DNA from: Odiellus spinosus
Taxonomy: Eukaryota > Arthropoda > Arachnida > Opiliones > Phalangiidae
Direction of reading: 5' to 3'
NCBI GenBank assembly: GCA_963920705.1
Contig: OY987225.1
Span: forward strand, 682,001 to 746,000
DNA: 64,000 bases
In this document: positions 35,132 through 45,900 of the stretch, one piece after another
Numbering within the stretch: position 1 is the stretch's first letter
How the letters are laid out: every line of letters begins with the position of its first letter
The notes under the pieces: model-generated
Databases searched by the model: none
Told to the model about the DNA's origin: nothing
What the model saw: only the letters and a program-made list of their open reading frames with translations
Made by a program: the position numbers and the translations under genes

Positions 35132-38100
35132 TTAATAATCTTTCGATTGTCCTACAGGTAGAGGCATATCAAATACTATGGGTTTATTCACTGGATTGTA
35201 CCGAGTATCACACGTTGAAGCGTTTATAAAAATCGTCTCCTCATCCGTTGTGATTCCATAACCTACAAGAAATAATAAAAATTTGGTAAATTGTGATATT
35301 TTATTTTAACTATAGTTTTAATTCAATGGGAGCCCTTACCAAAAAAGTTAGTCTTAAGATGTCTTGGGGAAGTCTTTCGGGTGTCTTACGTAGTCTTAAG
35401 AGGTCTTGGGGAGTCTTCCATTATGTCAAGAATTCTTGGTGAGGTCTTACAGACTTCCATAAGACCTTTTTATTGTTCTTGAGGACCTCTTCACATCAGA
35501 CTAACTTTTTTCGGTAAGGGAGGTCTCTCTGTCTCGGTAAGGAAATATGGGTCCTATCAAGAATAGATTTAACACAAGAATATTGAAGAGCTAGACCTTA
35601 CTAGAGCGCTAGTCGATCACAATCGGGTGGATTCTATGGGGTCTCGCGTGTGCAGGAAGCGGTTAAAGGGGGATGTCAGGCTGCGGGGGATAGAGGCGCT
35701 AGCGGCAGAGCTAGCTGAGTGTCCCAGACTTCGATAGCCCGTGATAGAGTGAAAATCATATCACATATAACGTCAAATATAGCAAACTCCTCAATATTTT
35801 GACTAGCGGGTAATTCCAGCGCAGATTTTAACACCTGGTCTACCCTACTTTTTCCAATTTGAATGAAAACTAGTACCAAGGGTTTTTTGGACCGTAGAAC
35901 CCGGATTTTCAGTTTTGAAGAAGATCCATTCAGTAGTTTTGGAGATATGAATTGTCACTTTTTGGAGATTTGTCCTTGACCCCCATCAGTAACCCCTGTT
36001 TTTCTCAGCTACTAGTCAAAGGGTCTCATTTTAAAGGTACTGGGCAGCTATTTTTGAAAAAACACTTCATTTCAAACTGTCTCAAAATGAACAAAGAAAA
36101 AGTGATTTTTAACACTTGACCTTTGACCTTGAAAATAGCTGATCATCATCGATTTTCAAAATTATATTTTTTTCTGAATTCTCTACCCAGTTTCAAAAAT
36201 TGCGATGGTAAAATTTCTCGTTTTCGAGAAAATAATGTTTTTGTACACCCTAGTGCAATAAAACCATATAAAACTGCGAATTAAGGCGGAACTTTCGAAG
36301 AATTTTGATTAGTCTTAATTTATTTGGCTTATCATCATAGTCTAGTATTCTTTTAAAATAAATAAAATTAAAATTATACCTTCGTGAATATGTCCAAATA
36401 CGTGATACTTGGGTTTAACCCTTTTTTGCACCGTTGCGAGCAACTCTACACATCCAGCTCTAACCCCCGTATGACAGAGGTCACCGTGACCTATCGGAGG
36501 GGTATGGGTGATTAGAATTTCCGTATCTTCCGGTATTTGGTTCCATTTAGCCAGACAATCTTCTCCTCTGGGTAGATTGAAGGCCCAAGAACAAAATTTC
36601 GGCTGCCTACAACAATGGAGAAAAGTGATGAAAAGTTAATATGTACAATAGATGATATTATAAAAGAAGTTGTGGTTTCGACGTCTTGTTCATATGTCGC
36701 TAACTACGTCACGAAATCACGTGAGCGGAGAAAATTTCAGCCCCACTACTCGTGGCCAATTGACCACCCCTGGAGCGCGTGCATGGTCGCTCTTTTGTTA
36801 AGTTTTAAGGTTTATTGACTCAACAACAGTACTGCTACAGGGGTTCGCTGACTACAAACGCGTAAAAAGATAACAAAATCAGTGAAAGTGGTCACCACTA
36901 CTATGATAGGGGAAGCTTCTTCGAACCTATAACAAAAGAGCGACCGCGCACGCGCACCTGGATATACAAAAAATAGGCTTAAGAAATGCTCGTGGCTCAC
37001 GAGCGCTAGAGCTTTACGAGCTATTACGTAGCTGATGACGTCGACGGCAACATGCCTTAAGTAAGCTCCTCCTCTTTTATAATATCATCTATTATAACAT
37101 AACCCAACCAATGAGATGAGTAGGCTAGGGCTCTATGGTTTGTCTTCAACAATATATATATAACCCAGAGATAAAGTTCAAATCGACTGATACATGTTCA
37201 AATACATCCAGATATTTTTCAGCCTTGTATTTTTAGCGAGATCCGAAGCAAGTTTCTAGGACTAGATATTTCAAAACTTATTTAACAAACCTCATCCGCA
37301 TCTTCCGCATAATATGAATTTGTATTTTTCACGAAATTCGAAAATGCAGAGAGTTTTTTCAATTTGAAAATGGGGTCCGACTCAGTTACCTGCCGTGTTT
37401 TAAAAATAGATTGTGGGCCAAATAATCCGTCTAAAATTCTGAAATAAGTTTTAAAATTAACCTTGAAACTATATATCTCACCAAGAAACATCAAAACTGC
37501 GACTTATTTCGTCATTCAGTCAAGCGTCGAGTCACAATAAATTCGCCTATTTAGCTCCTATGTGTTCCCATCGGGCGCTCTAGAGGCGAGAGGGAATTCG
37601 CTCTCGTAGAGAGATGAGAGGAAAATCCCTGAAAGGCGAAATTGACAAAATGGTAAAATACTAAAATAAAAATAGGCGGAAAGGCGCTGATTAGATGGTT
37701 TTAATAAAATTAAAAGGTCAGTAGTTCGGGTGAATATTAATTAGTTTGTTAGTGATATCGTTGTTTCGTGTTCTCCAACTTAAGTTCTTTGTACTTTGAT
37801 GCTCCAAGCGAGCGGCTCCTAGGTTTAAGAAAACATTAACAGTTGCGGAAAACACTATGAAGACGCCTAGGGTTCGTCTTTTAACAGGTAGGGCTAGATC
37901 AAGAAGGATCAGATAAGGAGAGGAAAAGTGAGTTAGAGAGAGAAGAGCCAACCTCCCACTCGGGTGGAAAGGGGGGATAGGAAATTCTCGAGGTAAACTG
38001 TTGTCACGTGGTCGCTAGCTAGCGCGTCTCATAAAGGATTCGTTTTACCCACGTGACAACAATTTACCACGAAGCATCTCTACCCGCGTCTGTCCCCCGT

Positions 38101-41086
38101 TCTCCCAGAGTGGGAGTTTAGGCCGACGCAGTAGGAGCCGCGCCGTTCCCACTTTTCCTCTCCTTATCTGATCCTTCTTGGCTAGATTGAACGAGAGAGT
38201 GACGCAGCACTCGCCTTGCCGAGAGTTTAACGCCTAGTCCAAATACCCTTGCTCCGTATAATTTTTAAACGTTTAACAAAATTGTTTTTCCAAAATAAAA
38301 ACAATACGCTGATAGTCACTAATATTGAAAAGGACCCGAGACTAAAGTTCGTGGAAAACTTTTTACTATATGCTCTGAGACTAGCTAGCACTACTTTTTG
38401 GCTGTGACGTCATAAGACGTTGATAATCCGTAACAAAGACCACATCTAGGAAGTATACTCTTTGGTCTTTGGCGTAGCTTTGATGTTTCCTATTTTAAAC
38501 ATGGGTTCTATAGGTCGTTTTATATTTTTCCCCTTATCCACATTTCATTTCACTAAAAATCCAAGGCTGGAACTATGAAACCTCGCAGATAGACTAACAA
38601 AGAATAGAGCTAAGTAATTTTAAATCTTTAACTCCGATATCTAGATATGATGGGGTTGAACAGACTTTTTGGTTCAACAATAGCTTGCGAACACTTTATC
38701 ACCATGAACCATGCCTATACAGAATTGGCTCAGCTTGGACTGGCAACTTGTTTGATTTATTGCTTCACCTTGTCAAGTGCGCAACAAATCGCCCAAAAAT
38801 GTATTTGGATCAACATTGACGGTATTAAAAACAGGGGATAAAAGGCCAGTTTTCATTGGTGTGAATCTGCAATGGCGGAGTGTTTCGGGAAACAATGTTT
38901 TTGCGAGCCAAACGCGATGAATCATTTTTTCTATTGGAAACATTTTAGAAGCGCGTGATGGATTTTCAACTTTTTCTAGTTCTATACTAACCATGGAGTG
39001 CCGTAGATTCTGATCCCATAAACTTCGCATCCTGAATCTTCCAAATAAATAGCTTCTGTTAGTCTTTCGGCACCATTAACGCAGTTTTCTTCGAAGAAGG
39101 AAACGGTGTTATTTTTATCTAAACACAATTCGTGATTTCCCGCAATGACTATCTTGTAACGATGCGGTAGAGTACCTGAAACGATTACGTCACCTTAACA
39201 TTAAAACAATGGAGTCTTTACTCCGCTTTACAGTAGACACGATTCAGGCCTCGTCAAAACCAGCTTTACCCAATCTCGTGAATTTAAAATCCCAAAGGTT
39301 TGGCTAGCTTAGGTTACGTTAGAGATCGCGCACAACCTAACTCGATTCTTGTCAAATTGATCTCGCTGTTTTATACATGCGTGACGTTGGCCCTGCTATT
39401 CATTCAATGTTCTCCCATAAAATTAATAAAGAAATGCGCTTTCCCAATAGGGAGTTAACATTTGGTTAGATTCTACGTCACTGAACCAAACGGGTGCCAC
39501 TCTAACGCCATCTATTGGAAAAATTTGGAACAATATGAATTGTCCGCCATATTGGGTACAGTGTTTACATTTAATAAGGAAGTTAGAGGAACGTTAAAAA
39601 TGGGTAGAAGATGTTATATTAAGGATTGTAAAAGCGCGCATTTATCAAATAGTGCGGGAAAAATTAGTTTTTACCGAATTCCTTGCGTAAAGAAACACGA
39701 GGATGAGAAAACAGAGGCTCTTTCAAAAGAAAATCTTAAATGGCTAAAATGTTTAAGCCTTTGTTCAGAGATGACTTCAAGTTCTTATCATTACGCGACA
39801 GTACTCAAAATGGCGGACGTCGCTATATTTTGAATTTATTGAAAATCATAAATAGGGTAGATGGCGCCAGAGTCAACCCAATAAAAAATTACGTCATCAC
39901 ACAGGGGCGTCGGAAGTTATTACTAAGTGGGTGGGCTGAACAAGTTGGCTAAGGTCAAATTATATGGGGCTCAGTTACCCCAGATCCGACGGTCGAGGGG
40001 GCTTGAGCCCACCCTGCCCCCCGCTTCCGACGCCCCTGTCATCACACATTGCTCTCTCCAATAGATGTTAGCTCCCTATAAGGGAAAAAATCGCCTAATT
40101 AGGTCAAAAAGGATCCAACTTGAAAAATTCCTACAGAATTAGACCAAATAAAATAACCCGAATTCAACAGAGGTGGAGCAAAAGCATTTCAAATTTTGGT
40201 CGATCCCCTGTTGTCCGGTTGCGTGTCTACTTTAAAGGGACCATAACCCTAGATTTGGAGAGGGGGGGGGAAGCATCATTAGTTGACATCTCCAATCCCG
40301 TTGTTTGATTAATAATTATGGGAAGACTAAGAGGGGTGTTTCTTTTTAGCCCCGGGTAAATGTTCTACACGTAGCCAACCCTCATTTGGCTCATGCTCCG
40401 AAGCCCACACCCCACTCCCCATGAAAGCCTCTGTAACTGGTCATTTTAATTTATGGCGCTGCATAAAAGATATAGTCTTGGCCAGAAGTTAATACATAGT
40501 TTTCGATAAAGGGGCCAAAAGAATTTCCATCCCACTTTCCCAGCTTTCCTTTCATTGCAGCTGAGGTTATAGGAAGTTAACAGTGCAGTTCGGAACAGAT
40601 TAGTTCCAAAATAGAATTGCTAGCCTGTCGCTCTGCTTCAGTATGCACTCGCGTCATTTTAGTGAAACCACGTATAGGTTCATAATGAGTGGTTTATTAC
40701 TCTTTTGAGGTCAAATTATTTCGGTTATCTTTTTTTTATTCATATTTACCTAGAAACTTGTTAAAATCCGCAATCTCCCTGACCGAGCCGTACTGCGTGA
40801 AATCTCCAGCGTGAATGTAAACATCACCCGGTGGTATTTTGTGTATCAAGCGGTACAAGTTGCTATGGGTGTCTGACATGCACACAAACCGCACGGCATC
40901 CTTTTTAACATCCTTGTCCAGATGGATAGGCGCTAACTCTTTAAATTTCTGCGTCTTACTCATAAGTTTCCACGCTTCTGTTGGATCTTGGGTCAACGGG
41001 TGAATATCAACACGCATTTCACTTTTTTGGTTCATTTGTGGTTTTAATAATTTTCTCGCGTTTAATAAAAAATTGTGACTAATCAA
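35132..41086 (-). CDS. MPPED1/2-type metallophosphoesterase (4 exons)
   Basis: Exons are 41086-40750, 39175-38992, 36606-36380 and 35262-35132, coding for 292 aa, with consistent phases. Metallophosphoesterase motifs are in order: SDTHS, GDFTQYG, GNHE, then THTPPIGHGD and GHIHEGYG. The ending INASTC...PVNKPIVFDMPLPVG matches the MPPED family closely. These enzymes hydrolyse phosphodiesters (the vertebrate proteins act weakly on cyclic nucleotides) using two metal ions held by these His/Asp residues. In vertebrate MPPED2 a Gly replaces a catalytic His (GGIHE); here His is kept (GHIHE), so this protein may be a more active enzyme or closer to MPPED1. A second Met at codon 18 is another possible start. 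The introns hold many MITEs. Confidence 0.92.
35333..35520. mobile_element. MITE with CCCTTACC(G)AAAAAAGTTAGTC ends (compact copy)
   Basis: CCCTTACCAAAAAAGTTAGTC at the left, GACTAACTTTTTTCGGTAAGGG at the right, 188 bp. The interior has two or three copies of GTCTTAAGAGGTCTTGGGGA, the unit that is greatly amplified in the related element at 44837-45832. It lies in the last intron of the MPPED-type gene. Confidence 0.8.
36646..37095. mobile_element. MITE with AATAGATGATATTATAAAAGA ends
   Basis: The left end at 36646 and right end near 37070-37095 are inverted copies of about 24 bp. It is inserted about 40 bp upstream of an acceptor site of the MPPED-type gene and carries no gene of its own. 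Confidence 0.75.
37893..38186. mobile_element. MITE with 35-bp ends and a nested second element
   Basis: The ends, which contain AAGGATCAGATAAGGAGAGG, are inverted copies with about two mismatches over ~36 bp. Inside, GGTAAACTGTTGTCACGTGG and CCCACGTGACAACAATTTACC (37991-38078) form a second inverted repeat. Half of that inner element also occurs at 8680-8710. Confidence 0.7.
39600..39833 (+). pseudogene. Truncated THAP zinc-finger ORF
   Basis: From ATG at 39600 the frame starts MGRRCYIKDCKSAHLS and continues with KISFYRIPC, the typical first half of a C2CH THAP domain, before losing similarity. The second half of the finger and any transposase body are missing. Confidence 0.5.
39902..40038. 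mobile_element. 137-bp hAT MITE
   Basis: Ends CAGGGGCGTCGGAAG...CTTCCGACGCCCCTG with a perfect 8-bp target duplication TCATCACA on each side (39894-39901, 40039-40046). Confidence 0.92.
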
Positions 41087-41262
41087 CGATTATAATTTCT
41101 ATCTGATAAAAAAAGTAGAGGCGTTGGATCACTGTTGCACAGTAATCATAAACATTACGTCAACTTCACCATAGTTTCGGTTTTGTAAAATCGTTGTGTA
41201 TGCTCAAAGCAGACTGCCGTAGTATAAGCAGACTCCTTTATTGTTTTTTAAAGTGTGTAGTT

Positions 41263-41482
41263 CAGGCTAGGAAATAAGCTGATCTAAGAGCAGCGTCGTC
41301 TATGATCCGGAACTAATGTGGCTATTCTCACTCTATGTTGGGAATAAGAAACTCTTCTTATTAGACAAATGTCTAGTAATCCCCTTAACAAATTAAAAGT
41401 TATCAGACATTGCTATATTTCCTGTAGTAATTAGTACTTTTTCTTATCGGACAAATATCCAGTGAGCTTATTTCCGTTCCTG
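41263..41482. mobile_element. MITE related to the hAT element at 24963
   Basis: Ends CAGGCTAGGAAATAAG and CTTATTTCCGTTCCTG; the interior has ACAAATGTCTAGT / GGACAAATATCCAGTG. No exact target duplication seen. Confidence 0.6.
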
Positions 41483-42135
41483 GCTATAGAGCATTGACAT
41501 TTGACAGTATCCTTAAGCTCCGCCCCCGTCGCCATAGTAACAGAGACGCTTTTTCTCAGATTTTTAGCAGACGACAAAATAGCATTGAAAGAGGTTCGTG
41601 GTTATCTATACACTCACATTAATTTGTACTTATTAATTATTTAGGTAGCTAACCTATTTTCAGAGAGTCAAATAAAGGTCCCGTAAAAAAGTCAGTCTTT
41701 GGCGAACCTGAATACGGAACATTTCCTCTTGGTAAACTCGTTTACTCAGTACACATATTTTTGTTCAACTTCGCTTAATATTAGTTTCAAATAATTTTAA
41801 TTAGAGAATTAGGTCCATTTTTAAGAATAACCAATTAAAAGATAATTACGTGCTAAGTTGAAATAACTTAAAGCATTCACTATTTAAAATACATTTTTTT
41901 TTAGTATTTTACAGAGATGGTGATGGGCTTTAAAAGTCTCAACCGTTATTTTTCACGGTTAATTGCTTTGATCTATTAGCTGGGTCATTCCATGTGGTTT
42001 CACCTAGGCATGCCACCATGGGTCGGCAGATCCGTTGAAAATTTTACACAATTGTTGGTGTGCTTAAAAAACTAAAATTTCCAGATTTTCACGTGAAAAT
42101 AATAAAAAACAAAAGTTTGGCAACGTTTTGAGTGA
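41483..42135. other. Intergenic sequence upstream of the MPPED-type gene
   Basis: No exon or clear repeat recognised. Confidence 0.3.
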
Positions 42136-42233
42136 CCCTTACTGAAAAAAGTTAGTCTGACCTGAAATGGTCCTCAAGAACACTACAAAAGTCTTTGGGA
42201 AGTCTTTACGACTTCTCCAAGACCTCTTAAGCA
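42136..42233 (+). repeat. Fragment of the CCCTTACC..AGTTAGTC MITE family
   Basis: Begins CCCTTACTGAAAAAAGTTAGTC and is cut off after GACCTCTTAAGCA, where the next element starts. Confidence 0.65.
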
Positions 42234-42812
42234 GGCTGACCACTTTTCCTATATTTCCTTTTTTTTCCTATATTTTCACCTCCTTCCTATTTTGTCGTAT
42301 AACTTAATATCAATTCCTATAATCTCCTATATTTCTACTCAAAATCTCTAGTTAAGGGTAAAGTTCTAAATCATACTGTCAGCCGTGGCTGTATAAGATG
42401 ATTTTAGCTTAACTGTACATTTTCCAATTAAAATAGTCTGTAAAATTCCATACTATTTAAGCAATTGGATCGTATTAATACTGTGTTTAAACCGATGGCG
42501 ACAGTTGTGACGCAATAATAAACACGGTTCCTACTTTTAATTATTTTCCTATTTTATCCTATATTTTACACTCATTTCTTCCTATTTTATCCTATATTTT
42601 ACACTTATTTCTTCCTATTTTATCCTATATTTTATATCGAAGTGGCTATTTAGGCCCAATTTTTGGGCGTAAATAGACATGTTGGCTATTTTAGCCCAAA
42701 ATTTGGGCCCAAATAGAAATGGCCATTTTATATAAAATTCTTCCTATATTTTCCTATATTTCGCAGCAAAGAAATTTCCAATAGAGGATTTTCAAATTTT
42801 CAGTGGTCAACC
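42234..42812. mobile_element. Inverted-repeat element with TGACCACT ends and internal minisatellite, copy 1
   Basis: Starts GGCTGACCACTTTTCC and ends GAAAATTTTCAGTGGTCAACC or similar (right end 42801-42812). Inside, TTTCTTCCTATTTTATCCTATATTTTA is repeated. It is the reverse-orientation relative of 46619-47071, sharing the AGCCGTGGCTGTATAAG and CTCTAGTTAAGGGTAAAGTT stretches. Confidence 0.75.
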
Positions 42813-42984
42813 CTGGGTCCACTACTTTTAACATCATAAAACACCCGGAGACAGCAGTATACGTAAAAAGATTTTATTTTAAATATAAATTTTAGATTAG
42901 GCGCAAACAGGGTTTTAAATAGAAACAAAAAGTTAAAATAAATAGAAACTAAAAATGTTTGAGGTGAAACATTTACAAACATAA

Positions 42985-45900
42985 CTAAAAAATTAATCTA
43001 ATTTCAACATCGTTTGTCACTTTTTCGGGATTTGTTGGCAGGAATTCGATATTGCCATTATTAACCTGGTAAAAAAAAATTGTTTGTGGGCAGAAGTTGA
43101 TATTGCCATTATTAACCTAATAAACAAAATTGTTTGTGGGCAGGAATTCGATAAAGCCTAATTTACGCCCCAAGTTGTGGGCCTAACTTAACCTTCAGAA
43201 TACTAACGCCCCCAATTGTGGGCCTAACTCGTCAGAATATTAAGGCTCCGAACTGTGGGCATATCTTAACCTTCAGAATACTAACGCCCCAAATTGTGGG
43301 CATATCTTAACCTTCAGAATACGGATGCCCCAAATTGTGGGCCTAACTTAACCTTCAGAATACTAACGCCCCCAATTGTGGGCCTAACTCGTCAGAATAT
43401 TAAGGACCCGAACTGTGGGCCTGATTCGTCAGAATATTAACGCCCCTAATTGTGGGCCCTGACTCGTCAGAATATTAAGGCCCCAAACTGTGGGTCTGAC
43501 TCGTCGGAATATTTACGCCCCAAATTGTGGGCCCTGACTCGTCAGAATCTTAAGGCCCCAAACTGTGGGTCCGACTCGTCGGAATATTAACGCCCCAAAT
43601 TGTGGGCCCTGACTCGTCAGAATATTAAGGCCCCAAACTGTGGGTCTGACTCGTCGGAATATTAACGCCCCAAATTGTGGGCTCTGACTCGTCAGAATAT
43701 TAAGGCCCCAAACTGTGGGTCCGACTCGTCGGAATATTAACGCCCCAAATTGTGGGCCCTGACTCGTCAGAATATTAAGGCCACAAACTGTGGGTCTGAC
43801 TCGTCGGAATATTAACGCAGCAAATTGTGGGACTGATTCGTTGGAATATTAACGCCCGAAGTTGTGGGCCTGACTCGTCGGAATATTAACGCCAAAAATT
43901 GTGCCCCTGATTCGTTGGAATACTAACGCCCCAAATCGTGGGCCTGACTCGTCAGAATATTAACACCCCAAATTGTGGGTCTAACTAACCCGAGAGGCTA
44001 TTTACGCAAAAATTGTGGGTCTAACTTGTTCCTTTACAACCTGTAAGTAGTCTTGGGCTGAGAATGGGCTATTACAAGCGCAATTTGGGGGTAAATTAGC
44101 CTTTGTAAAAACGTAGCCCATTTACAACCCAATGTCATATTGTGGGCGTAACTTTAAAGATTATTTCAGCCACAAATTTGGACATATCTAGCTAAATAGC
44201 CAAATTTTAAAATAAACTTACCAGAAAGAGGGCGCTAACGAAATACCTAGAGGCTTCAAACACCTCCTTAGGTTTCACGACGTTACGGAAAGAAATTCCA
44301 TCCTTATCACCGAAAGATTTAAGAATATCTTCTTGATACACCTTCGCGTCGAAGTTTCGTCTCAGACGCTGTTAGTTTTTGGGAACGAATAATAAGGATT
44401 TTAATTGAGGAAAACTCTAGGAATTGGTGGACTCAATCAAGCATTACCTCTTCCTCAAGAATTGGATTGATGTGACTATTCCAAGCGCCAACGCGTTCTA
44501 ATAAATCCGTTGATCTTTGCGAATTAGACGCTTTTTCATATAAATCGTGCAAATTTGACGCCATAACTGAACTAAATATTTTAGCTGAAAGATTGTAAAT
44601 TAAAACAAAAAAAGAATTAGTAAAATAAAATCAATTCTTATAATAAACATAATTGGTTGAAACCTCATTAAATTTAACAAAGTCCCAAAATAAGGCAACA
44701 AAACAGAATAAACAAAATGGTCATTCGATGGAGAAGACACATTCATACTTCTTGCCTTCATTTACTTTGATTTATTACCACCAAAGGCGTCCGTTTCGTT
44801 TCCTAAGCTAGGCGCAGTTTTTTAAAGTCTTCAAATGACTTACCGAAAAAAAGTAAGTCTTATTCGAAGAGGTCCTCAAGAACGCTACAAAAGTCTCGGG
44901 AAAGTCTTTAAGAATTCTCCGAGACTTCTGAACACAATGAAAGACTTCCCCAAGACCTTTTAAGGCTACATAAGACACCAGAAAGACTTCCCCAAGACCT
45001 CTTAAGGCTACGTAAGACACCGGAAAGACTTCCCTTAGACCTCTTAAGGCTAAGTAAGACACCGGAAAGTCTTCCCTAAGACCTCTTAAGGCTACGTAAG
45101 ACACCGGAAAGACTTCCCTTAGACCTCTTAAGGCTAAGTAAGACACCGGAAAGTCTTCCCTAAGACCTCTTAAGGCTACGTAAGACACCGGAAAGACTTC
45201 CCCAAGGCCTCTTAAGGCTATGTAATTAAGACACCAGAAAGACTTCCCCAAGACCTCTTAAGGCTACGTCAGACACCGGAAAGTCTTCCCCAAGACCTTT
45301 TAAGGCTACGTCAGACACCGGAAAGTCTTCCCCAAGACCTCTTAAGGCTATGTCAGACACCGGAAAGACTTCCCTTAGACCTCTTAAGGCTACGTAAGAC
45401 ACCGGAAAGTCTTCCCTAAGACCTCTTAAGGCTACGTAAGACACCGGAAAGTCTTCCCTAAGACCTCTTAAGGCTACGTAAGACACCGGAAAGACTTCCC
45501 CAAGGCCTCTTAAGGCTATGTAATTAAGACACCAGAAAGACTTCCCCAAGACCTCTTAAGGCTACGTCAGACACCGGAAAGTCTTCCCCAAGACCTCTTA
45601 AGGCTACGTCAGACACCGGAAAGTCTTCCCCAAGACCTCTTAAGGCTATGTAAGACACCGGAAAGTCTTCCCCAAGACCTCTTAAGGCTACGTAAGACAC
45701 CGGAAAGACTTCCCTAAGGCCTCTTAAGGCTACGTAAGAAACCGGAAATACTTTCCCAAGACCTTTTAAGGCTATGTAAGACACTGGAAAGTCTTCCCCA
45801 AGACCTCTTAAGACTAAATTTTTTGGTAAGGGTTGGTTCATACAAACTACAACTTGCGTTTAAATACTATAGCCTTTCACAGTGTGGAGATAAAAAAAAA

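Larger units (their letters stand above)
39440..40080 (+). mobile_element. Non-autonomous element carrying a THAP-domain fragment
   Basis: TAGGGAGTTAACATTTGG near 39450 and CCAATAGATGTTAGCTCCCTA near 40060 are imperfect inverted ends. Between them is a partial THAP-finger reading frame, and a hAT MITE has inserted near the right end. THAP domains are used by P-type transposases, so this is probably a decayed P-like element. Confidence 0.5.

Noticed and set aside
36615-36818. 67-codon plus-strand ORF
   Set aside because: Located at the left end of a MITE in an intron of the MPPED-type gene; no coding character.
44808-45841. 14-residue periodic frames (GLGEDFPVSYVALR)
   Set aside because: Product of the 42-bp minisatellite inside a MITE.
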